Assembly (NCBI GenBank): GCA_029204225.1
Contig: MU831832.1
Span: 38,141 to 102,140 of the forward strand
Origin: Diphasiastrum complanatum
Lineage: Eukaryota; Streptophyta; Lycopodiopsida; Lycopodiales; Lycopodiaceae
DNA length: 64,000 bases
Reading direction: 5' to 3'
The notes beneath the pieces were generated by a model. That model saw nothing but the letters and a program-made list of their open reading frames with translations. It ran no database searches and was not told the origin of the DNA. A program made the position numbers and the translations under genes. Below are positions 1 to 10,814 of this stretch, piece by piece. Position 1 is the stretch's first letter; every line of letters starts with the position of its first letter.

Positions 1-1121
1 ATTGGCCCTCCTGTACTCTTTCAAGAAGAAAACAATCTGCCTAGCATCTCCGCTCATAGGCAATATCATCCCGTCATAAACCACAGATTTCCGTTTGTGG
101 AAAACACAGAGGTTTTCTCTCAAAACTTTTGCAAATTTACCCCGTTCTCCTACTCTGCGCCTTACTGCGATCTTAAACCAGACCCCCCTTCAAGCCAACC
201 TTCCGAATCTGCTGATAGTGCATGCACACCTAACTCTTCAGTAACAAGTCCGTTGATAGCTTACTCCCTATATGGCAAGCTGCACTTAGACTCTCCAAAT
301 GCTTTTTACGAGTCAAGGCACAACAATCTGATTGAAGCGTTACTGAAAGACGCACAGATGATTGGAGGAATCGATCAAGTTGGATCCGAATCTACGGATC
401 AGCTTGTTCTGCCTAATCCATCTACAATATCTTCACAAGATACTTGTATGATGAAACTGAGTCCATCACTGAACAAATGGAACGATGGATTTTCTGCGAC
501 TCCATTAGGTCGGGCACGTTCTGTACCGATCGATCAGTCATCACCAAGCCATGCTGTGAACTGGGGACATTCGTCCAATTTTCAAAGCTTTCCTGCATCG
601 CCAATGAGTACGTCACCTCCGGACTAATTACGTGTGCAATCTTGAGGTTTTCAATGTGATTAGTTTCTTTTGGTTATGTTCTTGTTTGCTTTGGAGGCCT
701 CATTAAGCTGGCGTGCCATGGATGTGTAGGGTCGAAGATCAAGTTGGAAGAGAGCTCAACAGGTGCTGAGCTTCCATGTGCGTACACTGATGAAGAAATC
801 GCCACGTTACTCGACTTTGCAAGACCTGACGCTTCAGCAATACCAGAGTGGTATAGTACATTATCTGCATATTCACCAGACGCCTTCCAGACGGGTCCTG
901 AGGGTGATTCTTTTGATGCAGTGTTTGGCAATGATATTGCCGTGGATCTTGATAATTCAGGAGCTATCAATTGCATTCCTAACCATGTGTGGGAGCTTCG
1001 CTCTTGCCCTTGGAATAACATGCCAGGAGCCTACCAGATGAGTGAACGTCCGATTGATTGCAGACATCCCAATGCTAGTGTGCCAGATCAGCAGTTAAAC
1101 GATGCATGTGTAATTTATTGA
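1..1121 (+). CDS. GAMYB-like R2R3-MYB transcription factor, C-terminal part (5' end outside window)
   Basis: The reading frame is already open at base 1, so the DNA-binding MYB repeats lie upstream of the window. Exon A runs 1-607 and ends at a strong donor (ATGA|GTACGT). Exon B starts at 730 after a TAG acceptor and stays in frame to a TGA at 1119-1121. The join restores SPMRSKIKLEESS. Two short blocks look like conserved C-terminal boxes of GAMYB-class regulators: LIEALLKDAQ (about 327-356) and AELPCAYTDEEIATLLDFAR (about 768-827). The rest is Ser/Pro/Asn-rich and probably disordered, as expected of a transactivation region. GAMYB proteins are nuclear activators in gibberellin-linked reproductive development. 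That role is family knowledge, not something shown here. I did not see a convincing miR159 target in this part. Another MYB subgroup remains possible because the MYB domain itself is absent. Confidence 0.6.
608..729 (+). other. Intron in the MYB-like gene
   Basis: This 122-bp intron has GTACGT at its 5' end and GTGTAG at its 3' end, with a T-rich stretch before the acceptor. Removing it joins codon phase 1 to phase 1 and keeps the downstream frame open for 130 codons. Read without splicing, the first frame stops at 627. Confidence 0.65.
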
Positions 1122-4100
1122 AGGTATCAGATGTCCTACAACAACATTATCAAATCAGCAGATGCTGCAATGTGTTGCAGATACAGCTGGGGCGATGTAC
1201 ATACCACGTTGGTTCTGTAGCGACGAACATCTATATATTCTTCAAATCGTTACGTTTTAGCTTTCTTTTTCCTATTAACGTCCTATCGTTCCAGATCTAC
1301 ACTGGAACTTTTGCTGGAAGGTAGACATATATAAACACGTAAGTAACCATTACGCCTATATGAATCAAAACAGTTCAGAAGCAGTCATACTTTCAATAGT
1401 CCATCACAAAAGATATTGTTTCAAGTTTACGGGAAAAAATTGAATGTAAAACGTTTGTACACTTTGCCATTTTGAGCTTTTTCAGAAGGCAACTGTATAA
1501 GTGTTCTACGGTAACTTGGTATGACATAACACCGGAACTGTTTCTCTTTATTTGTGGAGATTTGCATTTTGAGCTTTGCATGAGCCGTGTCAATTTTTTC
1601 GTACAAAAGCTTCGGTCGAATGAATCTCAGGAATATGTAAGTTGTAAAGAAGTTAGAAATGAGGCCTTAATACTGAAACAGATATGAGCTTCTCAATTTG
1701 AAGGCTTAACAGTTTGTGCCAACTGGAAGGTTGAAATTTATTACTACAGAATGATTCGATAGACTACTGGTAATAATGAATAATTTGGATAAATGTTGAC
1801 TGGTAGTAGAGTCCTGGCATGCGGGTACATAAGGCAAAACGGTGCAAGGTATAAGACTTAAGTGGCTTGGTTACTGTAAATGATTATCGCATCTTATGAT
1901 TTGACTCAGTTACTTTTGGAATTTCATCATGAAACAAAAGCCATTACTCTTTTTCACCATTTTGAATATACTACGTAGATAATCATGCACTACAGGTAGC
2001 CGATCAACATATATACTTTCGAACCTTGCTGATCAGCAGTTGAGTTGGTATTTCCTACAATAATTCATCTAATGTGGATGCTTAATTGAAGAAGCATCGT
2101 TACATTAGATCTTCGTTAAGCTGTTTGCGGCGGCGTAAGAATAGGTCTATCTCTTGTAAGTTTACATCTACGTAACGAGCATTTCAGACAAGCTAATCGA
2201 ACAGATATATGAAAATATGAATCTCCAGAAAATAAGATAGGAAACTCCGAAGTAAAAATGAAATTGATTCTTAATGTGTTGCGATAACTGTTTTGGGAAC
2301 TCGTCATATAATATAGATGTGTTTAGACTAAAAGCTGATCATCAAAGCTTATTATGAATAATCAGACGCATTGAAAGGATTGTTGATATTAAAATTTCTA
2401 AGCATCATTCGGAATTCGAGTCACGACCGGAGAAAAAAAGCTCAGATAGGAAGGATCCCGAGTACGGGTGCCTGCCCACTGCTCACAGAAGAACCAAATC
2501 TGGCTCATGTCCAAAATCGGGACGGTGCTCAGTCTGCTCCAGCCTGCATTCAGCCGTTCTTTCACTTTTTTTCGTCTCTCCTTTGGGGTGCAGGATTGTG
2601 CATAGACTCTAGGTAATCTGCGTCTTGCCGAGTCCTGCAGACCCTTGAGAGTGGAGAGAGTCCGAGAGAGTCACGCAAGGCTTGGAGGCTCGATTCTCTT
2701 CTTCTGTATGCTCAGGTGAATGATGGTACTATCTGTTGAGCTGTGATATGCAGTCTGAGCGTTCAATGTCTATCAAGAAACGCGAAAAGAAGAAAGAAGC
2801 AAAGCAAATCCAGATATTATGTCAGAGCTTCAAAGTACAAACATGATTGGGAATATTCCAGAGCTCCGCCTAACCGTCCGAATGTGATGCGCCTCGATGC
2901 ACTATTTTATCATACATCATACATACCCATAGATGCTACACCACCCTAGCACCTACAAACTCCAAAATCCATATGTGCACCATTATATTTTCCTATTATG
3001 TTAGAACTTGGGATCCTTGGAGGAATTACTTTGTATTTTGACCCTCCCTCGGTGTTCTAGAAAGCCGGCGGCATTCTTAAGGAGTGGAACCGGCATCTTT
3101 TTCCAAAAACCAACAACAACAAAATTTTGCAGGATTTTTTACGTGATAAATTTCAGATTGTTAGGGGAAAATCGGCAAGTAAAAGCATATCCCCTGTTAG
3201 TAGCCGAAAAATTCCTTAAGATATCAGATTTTTGAGGGAAACCTCAAAAAAGTTTCCCGAACACTGCGGGCCTCCCTTGCTATTTTGCTTTCCATTTTAG
3301 GAATTTATGTGCATGGCATGACGTTGCTATATTTGAAATAAATTACCGATTTTTCAAAGGGTTGTCCTAGGTTTTTTTTTATGGCATTGCCAAAAAGGCA
3401 ATAGTATGTATTCAAGTTGGTCAATAGAGTTTTTGCAAAAGTATACATTAAAGTCAATGCCCTAAGGGGTATGTGCACACAAAAAACTTTCTCACATTGC
3501 TAAGGACTTTATTGCAAGAACTAGATCCTTTAGATGCAACTCATGAGTTTATTGCAAGAACTTGATGCTTTAGACGCAAGTCATTAATAGCCAAAGATTC
3601 ATGTTCCTCTCTTTTTCTTGCATGCATGCCCATGCTCTAGATGCACCCTTATACACAAATCATAAGTAGCAAAAAATCCATGTCCAACACATGCAAAGGC
3701 TCTGAACCTGCATAACATACCAAGTTCATCATCACCAACAATTTATCATTAAACAAATATTATTTATTTATGTTCACAAAATCACTTTGTATATGTTTTT
3801 TTGTTGGCATATGAGACTGTACACATTTCGAATCAAAGTTTAATCGTTGAAAAAAGAAAAGAAAATGCTAACTGTTAGATCACAATTTCAAGACAACTCG
3901 GATTTAAAAATAGCTAATTACCTTCATTAGAGGTGTTTCAAACTATAAAATGACCCTTTGTAGATATACTTTCAATTTTTTTCTTTGATTTCATTCATCA
4001 TTTGGTCCAATCAAATGCACGGATTTGAAATCTACATAAAGTAGCTCACATAAATTGAATAATCAAAGTATTTTTTAAGAAGCTTTGAAATTGTCATCAA

Positions 4101-4290
4101 GCAGCATGGAAGCATTCCATTGGTTCACTCTGCTTGTCCTGAACATGCTAAATCTACTCGACAAGGATATCTCATGTTAAAATGCTAAATAATATTGGTT
4201 AATATAATGGAATACTAATAACTACATTGGTTAAGGTCATAGATTGACAATAAGCGCAGTAACTAGATGTTGTTACAATGATTATGTCAT
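1122..4290. other. No gene seen; 3' flank of MYB-like gene and unannotated sequence
   Basis: After the TGA at 1121 comes AT-rich sequence that probably holds the 3' UTR of the MYB-like gene. The remainder has only short unrelated ORFs in all frames. I recognise no protein domain, RNA gene or LTR end here. Confidence 0.5.
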
Positions 4291-4304
4291 GTGGTTACAA
4301 GTGA

Positions 4305-4770
4305 TCAGGTTCCAATTGATGTGACAATATTGGGGAGATTTTGGCACTCAACTTTTTCAATAGCAATGGCAAGGACTAGACCAAGATCTAGAATTAAATC
4401 AGTAAGGCAACCATCTTTGACAAATTCAACCTTCAAGCATTGATTCGCCATAATTCCCATGGAATGCAAGATGTTCTTTAAACTAGGCACGTAAGCACAT
4501 TGCTAATATTCTTTTACCTTTCCATCAGAAAACTATATCGAAATATTGCCAACAACTTGAATCATGCATTTTTCTCCATTGGCCAGCATAACTTTTTCAC
4601 AATGATTGATTAATGAAAAGTTTTAGAATGAGTCTCTTTTCCTGATCATGTGCCTAGTGGCACCAAAATCAATTAACCACCTTGTGTGATCATCAATCTG
4701 TGAAGCTAATGCTGATGAACATGCATTGGTTTCATCTTCCTCCACTTCTTCCTCGACTAAATTCCCCTGG
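4305..4770 (-). pseudogene. Ty1/Copia protease and GAG-pre-integrase remnant
   Basis: On the minus strand, a protease segment WLIDFGATRHM (about 4645-4680; the active-site D-S-G has become D-F-G) is followed by conceptual KVMLANGEKCMIQVVG and then VPSLKNILHSMGIMANQ (about 4440-4490). These are in the order protease, then GAG-pre-integrase region, as in Copia polyproteins. At least two in-frame stops and a frame change separate the blocks. The upstream (higher coordinate) end runs into a (TG)n tract, so the gag side is lost or interrupted there. Confidence 0.7.
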
Positions 4771-4784
4771 TACTTTACTTTCTC

Positions 4785-4887
<103 letters not shown>

Positions 4888-5070
4888 CTAATGTGTATGC
4901 TCGTCATTGGTGACTATCTGGGTTATGGTTGTGGTCGAGACGTGTGAATGAAGCTCAGAGCGGGTGATTGATAATCGAAGGCGAACATAATTAGATGTGG
5001 TGGCCAATAATTTGGGGGGATGTTTTGGATGGTTTTGACATGCATTGACATGAAGCTTTGACATCTTGAC

Positions 5071-5240
5071 GTGTGTGTGTGTGTGTGTGTGCTTTTAGGT
5101 GTGCATGTGTGTGTGCATGTGTATGTTTGTGTATGTGTGTGCGTATGTATGTGTGCATGTGTTTGCAAATGTATGTTTATGTTTGTGTGCATGCAGATGT
5201 ATTTGTGTATGTGTGTGTGTACGTGTGTGCATCTATGTTA
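5071..5240. repeat. Imperfect (TG)n-rich tract
   Basis: A perfect TG run at 5071-5091 is followed by about 150 bp of degenerate TG with TA, GCATG and TTTG interruptions. It looks like an older microsatellite. Confidence 0.85.
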
Positions 5241-5436
5241 AAATATTGGATAAAGAATAGATTCTGCAAAATTATAAAATACATCATACACAAAAAAATC
5301 CAAATGTACTCTTGTATACATTATGAAATTCAATTGTACTCTAAATAAAATTTGCAAACATTTCATGAAAGTCAATCTATGAAAACTTGATAAATCCAAA
5401 AGGGTATGCATTTCAATAGGACGTAGAGTCTAAATG

Positions 5437-5715
5437 CTACAAAATTTCATCGGTAAATTCATGCATAAGGTGAATTTGCTCCACCATAGTATCCAGCATT
5501 TGTCTTGAATGGTTAAGTCTCACAAATGAGACACTACTCATATGTTGTCTAATATTACACATAAACTCTTCCACATCTATTATTAAGCATCTATTTTGTG
5601 GAAGAAAATGTCCATTGAGCTGTTGTAAGTACAAAAAGTACGTAAACTGATCAATGACCCATACGACACTACAACTTTTGACAACATCTCCAAAGCAGCA
5701 GCTCCAAAACATCAT
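5437..5715 (-). other. Unrecognised 92-codon ORF
   Basis: An open minus-strand frame with ordinary amino-acid composition. I recognise no domain. It has no obvious splice partner nearby and lies between microsatellites, so it may be a TE scrap or chance. Confidence 0.15.
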
Positions 5716-6229
5716 GTACCAATGTTTGATACCTTATAACAATTTGGACCATCTACAAAAAAAACAAAAAGGTATTAGCTGATATACAAAATTTAATCTA
5801 CAAAGAACAAAGGACACAATATACACAAAACATGACTCAAATGTAATTAAAATTATGTTTATCTAAAATATATGTTATATATTTGAATATCATGTTTTGT
5901 AAGTAAACAATGGAATTTGTGGAAATTGCATATAAACATAAAGATATATATTTATAAAACATGACAAACCATTAATTTGATATACAAAGTGAAGCAAATA
6001 CCTTTTTCACAAAAAGTTGTTTGCTTCGCAGTGAATAATGAGCTCATCCAAACTGCATTTGTGCTTTGTTACATCTTCCACCAACTTCACGGAATTAAAA
6101 CTCACCGACATTACTAACATGCTTGCTGACTGGATTCAATATTCAAAGTTTGTCATCAAATAAGGTGCAAATATAAATCCCAATAACCCTTCTTTGCAGA
6201 CCGCTCCCAAACTACATCTATTTGTTGTG

Positions 6230-6476
6230 TGACACAGGCTATGCTACAACTTCCACCTAGGAGAATGCAGAACCTTTAAGTTGGGATAGGCTCTAATTGA
6301 TTAAGGGTTTTGACTACAGGCCTCTACAGTTGTACACAGATTTTCAACTTTGGCATTCACCAAAGTGATCGTGTACAGTTGCAGATGCCTACATCTAAAT
6401 ACTTGCAAGAATAAGAGCCTCTCCAAACTTGAAGGTACATTCTCCTAGGTGGAAGGTGTAGCAAAGCTTATGTCAA
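6230..6476. repeat. Inverted repeat with about 50-bp arms
   Basis: The arm at about 6230-6282 (around CTTCCACCTAGGAGAATG) is repeated in reverse complement at about 6424-6476 (around CATTCTCCTAGGTGGAAGG). The arms match at roughly 80 percent by eye, with about 140 bp between them. No coding sequence is recognised here. Confidence 0.6.
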
Positions 6477-6584
6477 ACAAACATTAATATTCACCAACTG
6501 GCAAAAAAAACATTTATGTTTATTGGAATGTACATACATACACATACATATACACACCCATACATATATACAGGATACACATGC

Positions 6585-6704
<120 letters not shown>

Positions 6705-6829
6705 TCACATACATACAGATACACATATACACAAATATACATAGACATACATATACATAGAAAAGCACATTTATACATACATATACACATACATATATGA
6801 AGGCACGCTCTAAAACTCCAAACATAATC

Positions 6830-7060
6830 TCCAACACTAATCCTAAAATCTACAGACTAACCTAACATTCACTCTTATCCTACCATACTTAACCCTCACT
6901 CAAACCCCAATCTTAATCTTCCCTAACATCTAGCCATAAACCTATTGCATGTCAACAATCCATAAATCTTAATCTAAAATCTTAACTCATAATTCTAAAA
7001 TCTAAATTCTTAACTTTAACCCTTACCTTTACTCCAAACAAACTACTAAAGCACTTCCAA
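6830..7060. repeat. C-rich, degenerate CCTAA/CTTAA-type low-complexity stretch
   Basis: Strand-biased sequence with many variants of CCTAA, CTTAA and TCTAAA on the plus strand. It may be a very degenerate telomere-like array or simple low complexity. It lies just downstream (minus-strand sense) of a helicase C-terminus. Confidence 0.4.
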
Positions 7061-7064
7061 ATAT

Positions 7065-7205
7065 ACAATGTTTTGAGTGCACCTGGCCACTCCTACCACA
7101 TCAATAAATTGGTCGTCATTGTCACTAATCAACACTCATACACTTGCTACATTTCACACTCTTGATAGTGCCACATATAGTTGACCATGACTAAATACAG
7201 TGTCG
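7065..7205 (-). pseudogene. PIF1/Helitron-type helicase, C-terminal fragment
   Basis: The minus strand encodes VFSHGQLYVALSRV (about 7160-7201), then a stop, then VLISDNDD and NIVYLEVL. The block FSHGQLYVALSRV is the characteristic final helicase motif of PIF1-family proteins, including the helicase of plant Helitron transposons. The spacing to a terminal NxVYxEVL is also typical. The upstream part is missing: the sequence gives way to a Copia LTR at 7242. It is non-functional. Confidence 0.7.
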
Positions 7206-7230
7206 AAAATGGTTGGTTATCATAAATGAG

Positions 7231-7241
7231 TTCTGATATTA
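7231..7241 (-). other. Degenerate Copia primer-binding site
   Basis: On the minus strand this reads TAATATCAGAA directly after the LTR end, against the usual TGGTATCAGAGC complementary to initiator tRNA-Met. The flanking bases TGAG and TGTCGTA also fit the common Copia boundary. Two or three substitutions have accumulated. Confidence 0.55.
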
Positions 7242-7566
7242 TGTCGTAAAAACGATGGAAATGCGGAAGGATCGACTGATATCGGATCAGTAGAAATCTA
7301 ATAGAAACCGAAAGTCTGATATCAAATCAGAAATGTGTAATATCAACGTAAGTTTTAGCAATAGATGGTTGCGGATCGGAAGCGCATTAGTTACCAGCAA
7401 CAATAATCAAGATGAATGAACAATAGGAAATGCACAATAGAACAAAACAGTAGTGTAGACAAAATTTGCACTCTGATTGAAAGAATGAGTACAATAGCTT
7501 GAAGCAACAGAGCTTTCAAGATGCTCATTACCGAATGGATTTTGGCTTGAGCATTGAAACCCAACA
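7242..7566 (-). repeat. Copia LTR (325 bp), minus orientation
   Basis: On the minus strand it begins TGTTGGGTTTC right after a purine tract (AAGGGAGAG, 7567-7575) and ends TACGACA just before a primer-site-like sequence. It therefore has a 3'-LTR boundary on one side and a 5'-LTR boundary on the other. The internal region at 7567-9214 enters it from the right. Confidence 0.65.
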
Positions 7567-9214
7567 CTCTCCCTTAATGTGAATCCTGAAAAACTTCGAT
7601 CTTCAGATTTAGCATATTGCTAAATCTAAGATGGTGCTCCTTGGATAGTGCTATCGTGAAGTAATTTGCTGCCATAAAATCTGTCCTGCAGTAAACCAAT
7701 GACAATTCCTTGATTTGCACTTTCTCTCTAAGGTTTTGATATGCTTGCTCTGAGAATGAAATCTCGGATTTAGAGATAGTGCGATTGTGCTTTGATTATC
7801 ACAATAGATAGTCGTTGGATGTGGCTGAGCAAGGTCGATATCTGCAAGTAGGTTTCTTAGCCAATTGCCTCCTTGGTAGCATTTGTGACAGCTATGTATT
7901 CCAATTCTGTTGATGATAATGCTACTAATGTCTGTTTTCGGCTGTACCATGAGATTGGTCCTTGATTGAACAAGAACACAAATCCAGAAGTCGATCTTCT
8001 GGTGTCGATATATCCTACCCAATCTGCATCTGTGTAACCTTTGAGCCAATGATGGCGAAAATGGATACTGCTTCATTTTCTCCTTTTATGCCTTGGTTTG
8101 AGGACATTGCTCCTTTGACAGCTTCAAACCAAGGTCGAGTGGGAAGTAGCTCGATTTCCAGTTGGCCATTCTATATTTGTCCACGTTGGTGAGATATCGT
8201 TGTTGACTGAAGAAAAGTTGTTTGCTGGATTGAATTCATTGAATCTGAATTTCGAGACAGTAATGGGCTGGATCCATATCAGTCATCATGTATTCCTATG
8301 ATAGCATGCATTTGGTGTCCTTCAACAAATTCAAATTTTTACTAAATAGTAATGTATCATCTACATAAAGAGTGATGATTATGAAGAAATCTGATACAGA
8401 CTTGAAATAGACATTCGAGTCTGTCGAGTTTGGAATGAAACCATTCTCGATTAGAAATGCATTAATTTTCTGGAACGAGGCTCTTGGTGACTGTTTCAGA
8501 CCATATAGAGTCTTGTAGATTTTGCACACTAGGTGCTCCTTATCCTTCAGTTCGTATCCCTATGGCCGCAACATATAAATCTACTCTTTGATCGTCTCGT
8601 TGAGGAAAGTGGTATGGACATCCATTTGGTGGACTTCAAGATCTGCTAGAGCTGCATAGGAGAGTAGTAATCGAATCAAAGCATGCTTCACAACAGGGCT
8701 GAAGGTCTCGGAATAATCCAGATCTAGAATCTGGGAGAAGCCTTTGGTGACCAGCATGGCCTTGTATCGATTTAATCTTTCTTCAACATCATACTTCGCT
8801 TTATATATCCATTTGCATGGAATTGGATTTCGATCCTTTGGCAACACTATTACATTCCACGTTTGATTCTCGATCACAGAATCAAATTTTGTATCCATTC
8901 CAGCCTTCCACTGATCAGCATTAGGTGTTGACATTGCCTCTGAAATAGTGTTTGGTTCATGCACAAAGTAGCAGACTAGATCACTCATAAATCGGGATGG
9001 AGTTGTCTGGATCAGTTCGATCTTCTAGGCTGAATTTTGATCCTCTGATTGATTCAATCCGTTGGTCCTGACTCATCTTTCGAGTCAGTATATAGTCATG
9101 ACACAAGGTGCTAAACAATGTAACCCAACTAAGCAATTGTGCTAATTGATAATAAAGTCTTTTGAAGTCCTTATGTGACTTGGAATCTCCAAAATATATA
9201 TTTTTGCCATACAT
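7567..9214 (-). pseudogene. Ty1/Copia reverse transcriptase-RNase H remnant
   Basis: Reading leftwards on the minus strand, the RT N-terminus lies at 8581-8988 (WKAGMDTKF, PCKWIYKAKYDVEERLNRYKA, HQMDVHTTFLN). The RT core follows at 8296-8529 (YGLKQSPRASF, ITLYVDDTLLFSKN, the YVDD catalytic motif intact). A linker follows at 8080-8290 (QQRYLTNVDKYRMANWK), then RNase H at 7651-8076 (WLRNLLADI, TTIYCDNQSTIALS). Several frameshifts and stops separate the pieces. No integrase is seen, so the element is truncated on its 5' side near 9.2 kb. It ends at the purine tract and LTR at 7242-7566. Confidence 0.85.
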
Positions 9215-9575
9215 TTAGAAGCATGAGATGTGACAAACTACTCTCTCTCATAGGTCATGTGCTAAAAAGCACCTGAGTGAAATGATCAATGACGAGACTC
9301 AAGTACTTATGGTGAATAGCATGAAAAGCTTTTCAGCTTTGCATGCTCTTGAGAATTTTGAGTTTTGATAATATTGTTCTGTTGCTACTTCTTTTTTGAT
9401 TTATTGTTAATCCTAATCTTGAAGCCTTTAATGTCATGGTTAATTTATTTGTAATATTTTTTATACTAGCTTACAATTATTGGAGAGCTGATCACAAATG
9501 TGTAATTGTGCACACCACAATGAGCAACATAATAGGAAGCTTGTGAATGTTTGTAAGTGGCATTGCATCAAGGGA
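9215..9575. other. Unassigned sequence left of the Copia insertion
   Basis: No gene recognised. It is the left flank of the 9581-15605 Copia. The right flank encodes a helicase fragment, so part of this stretch may belong to the same disrupted element. Confidence 0.4.
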
Positions 9576-9580
9576 GAGAC
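9576..9580. repeat. Target-site duplication GAGAC (left)
   Basis: GAGAC occurs directly before the left LTR and again at 15606-15610 directly after the right LTR. This is the 5-bp duplication expected from LTR-retrotransposon integration. Confidence 0.9.
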
Positions 9581-10230
9581 TGTGAAAGATTTCAGATCCT
9601 TAAGATCCAATCTACTTGAATGATCTTTGGTTAGAAAGAGAAATACACTACCAATTTCACCAATGTAGAAAAAATCAGCATCTACACACAATTTGAGATG
9701 CAAACACTAATAGAACTTGATCAAACTTGAATGAAATGATTATGTACTGTTGTTGTCCGTACAAAACCAGCAAGCTACTGTATTTCACACGTGTGGATCC
9801 AAAAATAACAAATATAGATCATTCTACACATAGAATTGCAAGCAATCACCAAGATAGTCACCAATGGATAGTAGAACCCAAGAGAACCATGTATAAGCAT
9901 GAAATGAGATAGAGAAGAGAGAAGATGACTCTCTCCACGAGTTACATCCTTTTATAGCAGGTCCAAACCCTATTTGGCCACTTGGCTTTCCCACCAAAAT
10001 GCTAACCCTACCAATTTTGGGTCTAGATTCAATGTACCCAACTTATTCAAATTGAATCTACTCAAACTCGCATTCTATCTTCCCCACACTTTCAAAAAGT
10101 GTTTATTCAAATGAAATTTAGACTAATGAACTTTGAAAAGTCAACCTCTAAGTCTAAAACAAGTTTTGGCCTAAATATGCCAAATATGGAAATATTGCAA
10201 AATGTAATGAAACTAGTTGAATCTTTCACA
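9581..10230 (-). repeat. 3' LTR of the Copia element
   Basis: Begins TGTGAAAGATTTC and ends GAATCTTTCACA in plus-strand text, giving short terminal inverted repeats and TG..CA ends. It aligns over its whole length with 14955-15605. Confidence 0.95.
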
Positions 10231-10812
10231 CTCCCTCTTCAACTAGTTTTAGCATAGACTTTGATAATACTCCAAGTGAAGTCCTATGCTTCATGAACAA
10301 GTCTTTTCTCAATGCTTTGGTGAAGATATCAGCTACACATTCCCTTGAAGACACATGTTGAAGCTCCACCTCCTTTGCAATGACTCGCTCCCTCACAAAA
10401 TGATATTGTATCCCAATATGCTTGCTCCTAGCATGAAAGATAGGATTTGATGCCATTCTTTGGGCTGATTGATTGTCAAAAAAGATGATTGGGCTCTCTG
10501 AAAAATCCAGCAAGTGAAGATCCTTGATCATCCTTTTGATCCATACCATCTCCTTTGTGCAATGTGTAAGAGCTTTGTACTCGGCCTCACTAGATGACAA
10601 TGAGATAGTGGCTTGTTTCTTTGACATCCATGATATAGCTCCATCACCTATGAAAATACAATAAGCACTAATGGATTTCCTATCCATTACATCTCCAGCA
10701 TAGTCCGAATCTGAAAATCCAAAAAGATTAGGTGATGATCCCTCATACAATATGCCAAAATCTCGAGTTCCAATGATGTACCTCAAAACTCGCTTTCCTA
10801 GCTTCCAATGCT
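10226..10812 (-). CDS. Copia RNase H domain (separate frame)
   Basis: The open frame starts at HWKLGKRVLRYIIGT (from about 10812), the normal junction between RT and RNase H in Copia, and runs to LVEEGV with its TGA formed inside the LTR. All RNase H landmarks are present: GFSDSDYAGD, SLSSSEAEY, IFFDNQSA and the C-terminal ECVADIFTK. The frame differs from the upstream module: a TAG lies just before EHWKLG. Reverse transcriptase, normally joined directly upstream, is absent. Confidence 0.88.
10231..10243 (-). other. Polypurine tract of the Copia element
   Basis: Minus-strand GTTGAAGAGGGAG immediately precedes the 3' LTR. It is the usual place for plus-strand priming. The RNase H reading frame ends within it and into the first bases of the LTR. 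Confidence 0.7.
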
Positions 10813-10814
10813 CC

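Noticed and set aside
1-1121. miR159 target in the GAMYB-like fragment
   Set aside because: No stretch with convincing complementarity was seen in the part present; it may lie upstream of the window.
6830-7060. Interstitial telomere array
   Set aside because: Only CCTAA-like fragments with no regular period; kept as low-complexity sequence.
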